Origin: CAZNXJ01 sp964577115
GTDB lineage: Bacteria > Planctomycetota > Planctomycetia > Pirellulales > Pirellulaceae
Assembly (NCBI GenBank): GCA_964577115.1
Contig: CAZNXJ010000039.1
Coordinates: 1 to 38,815 of the forward strand
Direction of reading: 5' to 3'
DNA: 38,815 nt
The translations under genes and the position numbers were made by a program. The notes below the pieces were generated by a model. It was not told the origin of the DNA. It saw only the letters and a list, made by a program, of their open reading frames with translations, and did no database searches. Of the stretch, positions 7,951 through 15,767 are shown one piece after another (the first letter of the stretch is position 1; each line of letters begins with the position of its first letter).

Positions 7951-10900
7951 ATGACTGCTCTTCCGTTCAGCCGGCCTCGCCCGGGTATGGTGCTCGGAAC
8001 CGTCTTGGCTACCGTGTTGTTCTGCTTTACCGGGTCCGTCGCCCGATCCGAGCAGCTTACTTTGGAGCCGGGCAGTCATATCTGCCTCATCGGCAATACG
8101 CTCGCCGAACGCATGCAACACGACGGCTGGTTGGAAACGCACCTGCACCTCCGCTTCCCGCAGCATCAGCTCGTGATCCGCAATTTGGGCTATTCGGGGG
8201 ACGAGCTGACGTTGCGTCTTAGGTCCGCAGGCTTCGGTAGCCCGGATGAACATCTCACGAAGAACAAAGCGGACGTGGTCATCGCGATGTTCGGATTCAA
8301 CGAATCGTTCGCCGGCGCCGAGGGACTTCCAAAGTTCACCGCCGACCTTGAGGCGTTCATCAAGCACACCCTGGCTCAGCAATATAACGGCCGCACGCCA
8401 CCGCAGCTCGTCATCTGCTCGCCCATCGCCCACGAAGACCTTGCCGATCCGAACTTGCCCGATGGGCGGGAGAACAACGAGCGGCTCGCACTCTACACTG
8501 ACGCGATGCGGAAGGTCGCCGCACAGCACGGTGTCCCCTTCGTCGATCTGTTCGCTGCCTCGCAGGAAGCCTATCAAGCCTCCGCCGAACCGCTGACGAT
8601 CAACGGAGTCCATTTGAATGAGGCGGGCAATCGACGCGTCGCGGAAGCGATTGCCACCGCGCTGTTCGGACCGGCACCCGAGAAGGACGCCCCTGAAATA
8701 GAACGCCTGCGCCAGGCGGTGCTCGACAAGAATTTCTACTGGTTCAACCGCTATCGCACAGTCGACGGCTATTCGATCTATGGAGGGCGAGCGGACCTGG
8801 CGTTCGTCGATGGGCAGACGAACCGCGAAGTCATGCAGCGCGAAATGGAAGTGCTCGACGTGATGACGGCGAATCGCGACGAGCGCATCTGGGCGGTCGC
8901 TCAGGGAGGCGATCGCGAAGTGCGCGACGACAACACGCCGCCCTTCCTCGAAGTGAAAACTAACAAACCGGGCGACGGGCCGAACGGAACTCACCTGTTC
9001 CTAGATGGCGAAGAGGCGATTCGCCAGATGACGGTCCATTCCGGCATGCAGGTCAATTTGTTTGCTTCGGAAAAGGAGTTTCCTGAACTGGCGAATCCGG
9101 TGCAGATTGCCTTCGACACGCGTGGCCGGCTGTGGGTCGCCGTCATGCCGTCGTATCCGCACTGGAAGCCGGACGAACCGATGAACGACAAGATCCTGAT
9201 CCTGGAGGATACCGACGGCGACGGGCGCGCCGACGTGTGCAAGACGTTTGCGGACGGGCTGCACGTGCCGACCGGGCTTGAGTTCTGGGGCGGCGGTCTG
9301 TTCGTGGGCGCTCAGCCCGACCTGCTATTCCTCCAGGACCTCGACGGCGATGACAAGGCCGATGTGCGGACACGCGTCCTCCACGGCATCGATTCGGCTG
9401 ATACGCACCACGCCCTGAACAGCTTCGTCCTGGATCCAGGCGGAGCACTCTATTTCCAAGAAGGGACGTTTCACCACACGCAGGTCGAGACGCCCTACGG
9501 CGTGCAACGCTGCGCGAATGCCGGTGTGTTTCGGTTCGAACCGCGGACCCACAAGTTTGACGTGTACGTTTCGTACGGTTTCGCGAATCCCCACGGCCAC
9601 GTGTTCGACCGGTGGGGACAGGACTTCGTGACCGACGGCACGGGCAACGTGAACTACTACGCCGCCGCGTTTTCGGGGCACATCGAGTTCCCGCATAAGC
9701 ACAACTCCGTGCGTCCCTTTTTCCAGCAGCGCACGCGTCCCTGCCCGGGCACCGAAATCTTGTCGAGCCGGCATTTCCCCGATCACCTGCAAGGCAATTA
9801 CCTGGTCGGCAACGTGATCGGCTTCCAGGGCATCCTCCAGTACAAGTTCCGCGACGACGGCTCGGGATTCGGCGCCGACGAGGTCGAACCGATCGTGCAT
9901 TCCAGCGATCCGAACTTCCGTCCCACGGACATGGAGATCGGTCCCGACGGCGCGATCTATTTCTCGGAATGGCAGAACCCCATCATCGGCCACATGCAGC
10001 ACAACCTGCGTGATCCCAGCCGCGATCGCACGCATGGGCGGATCTATCGCGTGACCTATCCGAGCCGCCCACTGCTCACGCCGGCCAAGATCGCCGGCCA
10101 GCCAATTCCCGAGCTCCTTGAACTGCTTAAGGAGCCCGAAGACCGTGTGCGTTATCGAGCCAAGATCGAACTCGGCGCTCGTCCAACCGACGAGGTCACG
10201 CGTGAACTGGCCGCCTGGGTTGCTCGCCTCGATCCGGAGGACGAGCATTACGAGCATCATCTGCTCGAGGCCCTGTGGGTCCACCAGTATCACAATGTCG
10301 TGCACCTCGAACTGCTCGAGCGCATGTTGACATCGCCGGACTTCCGCGCTCGGGCGGCCGCAACACGCGTACTGTGCTACTGGCGCGATCGCGTTCCGAA
10401 CGCGCTCGACCGGCTGAAGCAGCTCGCGGGCGACGAGCATCCGCGAGTGCGGCTGGAAGCCGTCCGCGCGGCGAGCTTCTTCCGCGAACCGGAAGCCATC
10501 GAGATCCCGCTGATCTCGGCCGAATACCCCACGGATTACTTCCTGGATTACACCCGCGCGGAAACAATGCGGACCCTTGAACCGCACTGGCAGAAAGCGC
10601 TCGCCGAAGGCCGTCGGATTCATGTGACGAGCGACGTCGGCATGCGTTTTCTGCTTTCCAAGATGCGCACCGAGGAGATCTTGAAGCTGCCGCGCACCCG
10701 CGCCGTCGATCTGGAGCTGCTCACTCGGCCAGGACTCTTTGATGAACAGCGTCAGCAAGCCGCAGAGGGTTTGGCCGAGGCAGAAAAGCGCAGCGTTGTC
10801 GAGGTGCTGCTCGAAGCCATCCGCGCTCAGCAACAATCCGGCGCGCGCGATGAAAGCGTCGTCTATGATCTCGTCCGCCTGCTCGCCTCGCGCAGCCCCG

Positions 10901-12915
10901 CCGAACTCGCGGCAGTCCGCCAACAACTCGAAGCCATGGCAACGCGCGGCACCTCGGCCGCCATCCGGCAGATTGGCTGGGTGACGATGATCATGGCCGA
11001 TGGCACAGCCGACTCGGCATGGCAGCTCGCATCGCAATCCGCGGCGACGCTGCACGACTTCCTGCGCGCCATTCCACTGATCCCCGACCCAGCGCGCAAG
11101 GCGTCCCTATTCGATCGTGCCCACGCACTGCTCGAAGGCTTGCCCGAATCGCTCGCGGCCAGCGACGTGGCCTCGGGAACGTTCGGCCGGTTTGTACGAA
11201 TCGAGCTTCCTCGGCGCGGAACGCTGACGCTCGCCGAAGTCGAAATCTACAGTGGCGGCCGTAATGTCGCTCGGCGAGGCACGGCGACCCAGAAAAACAC
11301 GTCGCACGGAGGCGTCGCCAGCCGAGCGATCGACGGCAATACGAGCGGCAAGTACGGGCAGGGCGGCCAGACGCACACCGAAGAAAACACCGATCAGCCG
11401 TGGTGGGAAGTCGATCTGCTCGAAGAAGTGCCCATCGAGTCGATCGTCATCTATAACCGCGACGAAGATTCACTTGGCGAACGGCTCGCCGGCTTCACGC
11501 TGAAGGTGCTCGACAGCGGACGTCGTGAAGTGTTCGCCCAGTCGGACCTGCCGGCGCCGACTCCGCGCAGCGAATTTACACTCGGCGGCCACGGTACGCA
11601 GTCGCTCGTGCGGCGCGCCGCCATGTTCGCATTGGTCTCCGTCCGCGGTAAAGAAGAGGCCAGCTTCCGCGCTATTGCGCCGTTCATCCGCGACGAGAAC
11701 GAACGGCACTCGGCGATGCAAGCGCTCCTGCGCATTCCGACCGCGCACTGGCCCACCGATCAGGCAACCGAGCTGCTCCCGACCGTGACGGAATATTTGG
11801 CGAATCTCCCGGCGAGTGACCGAACATCGCCCGCGGCGCTCGATGCGTTGCAGCTCGGCTACTCGATTGCCGCGCTTCTACCCGCCGAACAAGCGCAAGC
11901 CGCGCGCCGCACGCTCGGGCAGCTCGGCGTGCAAGTTATTCGCGTCGGTACGCGCCCCCATCAAATGCTCTTTGACCAGGATCGCCTCGTGATTCAGGCG
12001 GGGAAGCGCGTGGAATTCATCTTCGAGAACACGGACATCATGCCGCACAATTTCGTGATCGTGCAGCCCGGGTCGCTCGAGGAAATCGGCATGCTCGCGG
12101 AAAGCACCGCCACGCATCCTGACGCCCTAGACCGTCAATACGTGCCGGTGTCCGGTAAAGTCTTGCTGGCGTCGAACCTTCTTCAACCGCGCGCGGCACA
12201 GAAGCTTGCGTTCGAGGCTCCCAGCCAGCCCGGCGTCTATCCGTACGTCTGCACCTATCCCGGACATTGGCGGCGCATGTTCGGCGCGCTGTACGTCGTC
12301 GATGACCTCGAGCAGTACCTCGCGGATCCCGACGCGTACCTCGCGTCGCATGATCTGCCGATCCACGACGAGTTGCTCAAGCTGAAGCGAGCCCGCAAGG
12401 AATGGAAATTGGAAGACCTTGCCGCCTCGGTCCAGTCGCTCGACGGCGGCCGGTCGTTCGCCACCGGTAAGCAAATGTTCGAAGTCGCCAACTGCTCGGC
12501 GTGCCATCGAATGAACGGCGTGGGCCAGGCCATCGGCCCCGACCTCACCCAGCTCGATCCGAAATGGAAGGCGATCGACATCCTCAAGGAAATTCTCGAC
12601 CCATCGGCCAATATTAACGAGAAGTTTCAGAGCTACGTGATCGAGACCGAAGACGGGCGCGTCGTTACGGGCCTGGTGGTGGAGGAGTCGGATAGCGAGC
12701 TCAAGGTACTCGAAAATCCGCTTGCGAAGACCGAACCCCTGGTACTCAGGAAGTCGGATATCGCTGAGCGGCAGAAGTCGCCAAATTCGATCATGCCGCG
12801 CGGGCTGCTGGATACATTGAGCCACGAGGAGATTCTGGATCTCGTTGCCTATATTGCGGCGCGCGGCGCGCAGGATAGCGCGCTCTTTAGCGAACATGCC
12901 GAGCACGATCACTAA
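7951..12915 (+). CDS. Giant exported mosaic: SGNH-like, Pirellula-type dehydrogenase, HEAT-like, F5/8 C, cupredoxin, heme c
   Basis: A 1654-residue protein with a signal peptide (hydrophobic stretch at residues 12-32). In order: an SGNH-hydrolase-like domain (about 40-240); a Pirellula-type membrane-bound dehydrogenase beta-propeller (about 355-715) with acidic DTDGDGRAD and DLDGDDKAD loops; a HEAT-like helical region (about 725-1060); an F5/8 type C carbohydrate-binding-like domain (about 1080-1200); a cupredoxin (about 1330-1450) with ligands H1366, C1434, H1439 and M1443 in a plastocyanin-like arrangement; and a C-terminal Pirellula/Verrucomicrobium-type heme domain with C1515-S-A-C1518-H1519. 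The likely role is extracytoplasmic oxidation of a substrate, perhaps sugar or glycan, with electrons passing through copper and heme; this is inference. GAAGG upstream supports the ATG at 7951. The SGNH active-site residues are degenerate. It appears to be a single-gene unit. Confidence 0.9.
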   Translation: MTALPFSRPRPGMVLGTVLATVLFCFTGSVARSEQLTLEPGSHICLIGNTLAERMQHDGWLETHLHLRFPQHQLVIRNLGYSGDELTLRLRSAGFGSPDEHLTKNKADVVIAMFGFNESFAGAEGLPKFTADLEAFIKHTLAQQYNGRTPPQLVICSPIAHEDLADPNLPDGRENNERLALYTDAMRKVAAQHGVPFVDLFAASQEAYQASAEPLTINGVHLNEAGNRRVAEAIATALFGPAPEKDAPEIERLRQAVLDKNFYWFNRYRTVDGYSIYGGRADLAFVDGQTNREVMQREMEVLDVMTANRDERIWAVAQGGDREVRDDNTPPFLEVKTNKPGDGPNGTHLFLDGEEAIRQMTVHSGMQVNLFASEKEFPELANPVQIAFDTRGRLWVAVMPSYPHWKPDEPMNDKILILEDTDGDGRADVCKTFADGLHVPTGLEFWGGGLFVGAQPDLLFLQDLDGDDKADVRTRVLHGIDSADTHHALNSFVLDPGGALYFQEGTFHHTQVETPYGVQRCANAGVFRFEPRTHKFDVYVSYGFANPHGHVFDRWGQDFVTDGTGNVNYYAAAFSGHIEFPHKHNSVRPFFQQRTRPCPGTEILSSRHFPDHLQGNYLVGNVIGFQGILQYKFRDDGSGFGADEVEPIVHSSDPNFRPTDMEIGPDGAIYFSEWQNPIIGHMQHNLRDPSRDRTHGRIYRVTYPSRPLLTPAKIAGQPIPELLELLKEPEDRVRYRAKIELGARPTDEVTRELAAWVARLDPEDEHYEHHLLEALWVHQYHNVVHLELLERMLTSPDFRARAAATRVLCYWRDRVPNALDRLKQLAGDEHPRVRLEAVRAASFFREPEAIEIPLISAEYPTDYFLDYTRAETMRTLEPHWQKALAEGRRIHVTSDVGMRFLLSKMRTEEILKLPRTRAVDLELLTRPGLFDEQRQQAAEGLAEAEKRSVVEVLLEAIRAQQQSGARDESVVYDLVRLLASRSPAELAAVRQQLEAMATRGTSAAIRQIGWVTMIMADGTADSAWQLASQSAATLHDFLRAIPLIPDPARKASLFDRAHALLEGLPESLAASDVASGTFGRFVRIELPRRGTLTLAEVEIYSGGRNVARRGTATQKNTSHGGVASRAIDGNTSGKYGQGGQTHTEENTDQPWWEVDLLEEVPIESIVIYNRDEDSLGERLAGFTLKVLDSGRREVFAQSDLPAPTPRSEFTLGGHGTQSLVRRAAMFALVSVRGKEEASFRAIAPFIRDENERHSAMQALLRIPTAHWPTDQATELLPTVTEYLANLPASDRTSPAALDALQLGYSIAALLPAEQAQAARRTLGQLGVQVIRVGTRPHQMLFDQDRLVIQAGKRVEFIFENTDIMPHNFVIVQPGSLEEIGMLAESTATHPDALDRQYVPVSGKVLLASNLLQPRAAQKLAFEAPSQPGVYPYVCTYPGHWRRMFGALYVVDDLEQYLADPDAYLASHDLPIHDELLKLKRARKEWKLEDLAASVQSLDGGRSFATGKQMFEVANCSACHRMNGVGQAIGPDLTQLDPKWKAIDILKEILDPSANINEKFQSYVIETEDGRVVTGLVVEESDSELKVLENPLAKTEPLVLRKSDIAERQKSPNSIMPRGLLDTLSHEEILDLVAYIAARGAQDSALFSEHAEHDH

Positions 12916-13146
12916 ACGCGATCACGAATATTGAAGTGTTCATCGGCGCGCGGCGAGACGCATTGCGTTTATCCCGCCGGCCCCTCGCACTGCGCGCTGT
13001 GCCTTCCATGATTTAGCCAACATCTACGCCGAAATTCCTCGGTAGAGCATGTGCGTTGTGCATGCGTGTCGCCCCGCGTTCGCGTATGCGCTCGTGCCAC
13101 TGCGCGACGCCTCGTCTCACCTCGCAACCACACGCTCGGAGTTGCC
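12916..13146. other. Intergenic region, no supported gene
   Basis: Between the stop of the giant gene and the putative promoter at 13147 there is no recognisable gene, repeat or terminator hairpin. Short open frames on both strands lack ribosome-binding sites and known motifs. Confidence 0.5.
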
Positions 13147-13162
13147 CGGCACACGACTTGCA
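13147..13162 (+). promoter_or_regulatory. Putative sigma-54 (-24/-12) promoter
   Basis: CGGCACACGACTTGCA has GG at 13148-13149 and GC at 13160-13161, the exact sigma-54 spacing, with GGCAC and TTGCA boxes matching consensus. A transcript would start near 13173, about 70 bases before the ATG at 13242. The first 15 bases are identical at 14 positions to the site before the act-cox operon at 20965. Confidence 0.55.
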
Positions 13163-13241
13163 CTCTGGAAAACGTCATTCGGTGAACGACGACGCTCACC
13201 GATAGAACGCAAGTGGACGTGGAAGGTACGAGGACGTGGCG

Positions 13242-13673
13242 ATGAACACGATCAGCCAACATAACGGCCCGTTCTCACGACTCAGATCGTGGGGGCGCCA
13301 GTTGCTCGATCGGATCCGCAATCTCGGATCGAGCAAGGGCCAGCTGCATGAGTATGCGATGGCCGAACGCACGCGGGATGGACACGTAACGACAATTACC
13401 CACCCCGGGAGCGGCGTGATTGGCGATCAGGTTGAGTTTGTTGGTGGGCCGCTTGATGGATTCACCCACACGCTTCACGACTCGCAGGAGATTCCGTATC
13501 GCCTCGCTCTGCCCATCAGCAACGAGATGTTTCAAGCGCTGGACGAGTATCCCTGCGATTGGAATCCCAACTGGCCACTCGCGACCAAACGTATCAGCAG
13601 CATCGCCTTCTACGTGCTGCGCTCGACCGATTGCGGCTGGCGCTATCAGTACTGGGGCAGCGGCTCGGTCTAA
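13242..13673 (+). CDS. Small conserved-looking protein with VEFVGGPLDG motif
   Basis: A soluble protein of about 143 residues. The N-terminus is basic (residues 10-35, rich in Arg). A central segment reads VEFVGGPLDGFTHTL, a motif seen in many small uncharacterised bacterial and phage proteins, and the C-terminus is aromatic-rich, ending YVLRSTDCGWRYQYWG. No signal peptide, membrane segment or catalytic motif was seen. GAGGA seven bases upstream favours the ATG at 13242 over the GTG at 13236. It follows a putative sigma-54 promoter and is followed 64 bases later by a small membrane protein gene. Function unknown. Confidence 0.7.
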   Translation: MNTISQHNGPFSRLRSWGRQLLDRIRNLGSSKGQLHEYAMAERTRDGHVTTITHPGSGVIGDQVEFVGGPLDGFTHTLHDSQEIPYRLALPISNEMFQALDEYPCDWNPNWPLATKRISSIAFYVLRSTDCGWRYQYWGSGSV

Positions 13674-13737
13674 AGTCGAAGTGCCTTCGGTAGAAACGCA
13701 TCCATTCACGCGGCGACTGTGACGAAGGGGACGAACC

Positions 13738-14031
13738 ATGGCGAATCCGTATCCGAGGCGCAATCGCTGGAGCGTGGTGGGCGTATTGCTCGCGGGGCTG
13801 GTGCTGGTAGGCATCGCCGTCGTCGCCCTGGGATTCGGGCAGGGATGGCTGCGCGTCGATCGCGAAGCCAACACCACACGCGTCGAATTCCATGAAGAGC
13901 AGTTCGAAGAATCAACGGAAAAAATATCGGAAATGAGCGACCGCCTCGCGGAAGATACGGGCGAGGCACTCGAGCGCGCAGGCGAGTCGCTTCGACGAGC
14001 CGCAGAGAAATCGGAAAGCCAACGTCGATAG
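13738..14031 (+). CDS. Small single-span membrane protein with charged helical tail
   Basis: A 97-residue protein. A short basic N-terminus (about 1-12) precedes one strong transmembrane segment (about residues 13-34, rich in Val/Leu/Gly). The C-terminal half is dominated by Glu, Arg, Ser and Ala with a helical pattern that may form a coiled coil. AAGGGG about eight bases upstream of the ATG is a good ribosome-binding site. It follows the 13242 gene in the same direction and may share its transcript. No family is recognised. Confidence 0.65.
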   Translation: MANPYPRRNRWSVVGVLLAGLVLVGIAVVALGFGQGWLRVDREANTTRVEFHEEQFEESTEKISEMSDRLAEDTGEALERAGESLRRAAEKSESQRR

Positions 14032-14244
14032 ATAACTCGATGGGGCAGGAACCGGTCGCCGAGGTGCAAGGTAAGGAACTTCGAAGTCAGGATGGTAGCA
14101 CGTTACGGGCGCGAGGCAGGAGAACCGCTCGTCAGGTGAAGGAACTTTGTGCCTCGGCCTCTTTTCCCCGTGCTCGCGCGGCAACCATGGGCTCGGCCCG
14201 TCCCGCGTGACAAACGAAAGACTTCTCGGACCCACACCGCGACA

Positions 14245-15759
14245 TTAGCTCACCCAGTCGTGGACCACGTTCCCCGCCACGCCCGTTAAGCGCGCATCGA
14301 GTCCTTGAAAGCGGTGTGTTAGCTTAAGGTGGTCCAGACCGAACAGGTGCAGCATCGTGGCGTGCATATCGTTGATGTGCACGGGATCGCGCACCACCGA
14401 CCAACCAATCTCGTCGGTTTCCCCGTAGGTCATCCCGCCGCGAACGCCTCCGCCCGCCATCCAGATAGTGAAAGCCGACGGGTGATGGTCACGTCCCGTT
14501 ACGCTTGCGAATCCCTGGCGATTTTCTCCGAGTGGCGTCCGTCCAAACTCACCGGCCCACACGACGAGCGTGGAGTCGAGCAACCCGCGTTGTTTGAGAT
14601 CCTTGATCAGCGCAGCGACAGGTTGGTCGGCCATGCCGCAGTTGTGAGCCAGTTCGGCGTCCAGATTCGAGTGATGATCCCAAGAGGCGTGATTGATCTG
14701 CACGAAGCGGACGCCGCGCTCGACGAGTCGCCGCGCGAGTAGGCAGTTGGTCGAGAAACTGTTGTAGGTACCGCGACCACCGCCGCGCGTGGCACCCGTG
14801 TTTTCCGGATCCGGCCGGCCGACTCCGTATGCGTTCAGGATCGATTGCGGCTCGCTTGTGAGATCAATCAATTCCGGGGCGGCGGACTGCATGCGGAACG
14901 CCAATTCATAGCTCGCAATGCGGCTGGTAATTTCGCGATCGCCCACTTTTTGGAAGTGTTCCAGGTTCAGCTCGCGCAGGGCGTCGAGTCCCTGTCGCTG
15001 GAGCTCGCGGGGCATGCCGGGCGGATTCGATAGATTCAGCACCGGATCGCCCTGGCTACGAAACACGACACCGGCATACATCGACGGCAAAAAGCCACTT
15101 TGCCACAGCGAGGCTCCACCACTCGTCCCGCGTCCGGACGACAGTACCACGAATCCTGGCAAGTTCTGCGACTCGCTGCCTAGCCCCCACGTCAGCCATG
15201 CTCCGGTCGTCGGCAATCCGAAGAAGGAACGGCCGCAGAACAACGTTAGTTGCGCCGGGTGATGGTTGAACTGGTCGGTCTGCATCGAGCGGACCATCAG
15301 GATATCGTCGGCGCAAGTCGCCAAGTGGGGCGTCAGATCGCTGAACACCATCCCACTTTCACCGTACTTTGCGAAAGTACGCGGGCTGCCTTGCAGCCGA
15401 GCCGTTTCCTTCTTGATGAATGCGAAGCGGACTTCGCTGGTCAGCGATTCGGGGAGCGGTTGGCCGTCGAGTTCGTTGAGTTTGGGCTTGGGATCGAACA
15501 AATCGATCTGGCTCGGCCCGCCCTCTAGAAAGATAAAAATGCACGCCTTCGCGCGCGGCGCGTAATGCGGCGGTCGCGGTGCCAGCGGACTCGCGTCGCC
15601 ACTCGTGGCGCCCGCGTCCGCGGCCACGGCATGACCATCGAGCGCCAGCAGGTGCCGCATCGCGGCCCAGCCGAGTCCGTACCCGGCGCTGCTGAGCAAG
15701 TGCCGGCGTCCCAAATCGACCAGCGCCGGCGACGGTGTCTGCAATTTCCGAGTAGCCAT
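14245..15759 (-). CDS. DUF1501 family protein (sulfatase-like fold, Tat-type N-terminus)
   Basis: A protein of about 504 residues. The N-terminus has a GRRHLLSSAGYG twin-arginine-like export signal. The body shows DUF1501 features: CIFIFLEGGPSQIDLFDPKP, then MVRSMQTDQFNHHPAQ, LVVWAGEFGRTP, a segment with GRDHHPSAFTIWMAGG, and a C-terminal HINDMHATMLHLFGLDH. DUF1501 is related to the alkaline phosphatase/sulfatase superfamily, and the His/Asp-rich motifs are consistent with a metal site; substrates are unknown. The start at 15759 is nine bases beyond the stop of the upstream DUF1553 gene, with GGGAG as ribosome-binding site overlapping that gene's last codons, so the two are almost certainly translated from one mRNA. 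This PSD1/DUF1501 pairing is typical of planctomycetes. Confidence 0.9.
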   Translation of the reverse strand: MATRKLQTPSPALVDLGRRHLLSSAGYGLGWAAMRHLLALDGHAVAADAGATSGDASPLAPRPPHYAPRAKACIFIFLEGGPSQIDLFDPKPKLNELDGQPLPESLTSEVRFAFIKKETARLQGSPRTFAKYGESGMVFSDLTPHLATCADDILMVRSMQTDQFNHHPAQLTLFCGRSFFGLPTTGAWLTWGLGSESQNLPGFVVLSSGRGTSGGASLWQSGFLPSMYAGVVFRSQGDPVLNLSNPPGMPRELQRQGLDALRELNLEHFQKVGDREITSRIASYELAFRMQSAAPELIDLTSEPQSILNAYGVGRPDPENTGATRGGGRGTYNSFSTNCLLARRLVERGVRFVQINHASWDHHSNLDAELAHNCGMADQPVAALIKDLKQRGLLDSTLVVWAGEFGRTPLGENRQGFASVTGRDHHPSAFTIWMAGGGVRGGMTYGETDEIGWSVVRDPVHINDMHATMLHLFGLDHLKLTHRFQGLDARLTGVAGNVVHDWVS

Positions 15760-15767
15760 CCGCTTGC

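Noticed and set aside
7879..8994. 371-codon minus-strand open frame over the start of the giant gene
   Set aside because: No recognisable motif; it conflicts with the signal peptide and SGNH region on the plus strand.
9325..11055. 576-codon open frame antisense to the giant gene
   Set aside because: High-GC antisense shadow; its translation has no domain, and the plus strand encodes clear dehydrogenase and HEAT-like sequence.
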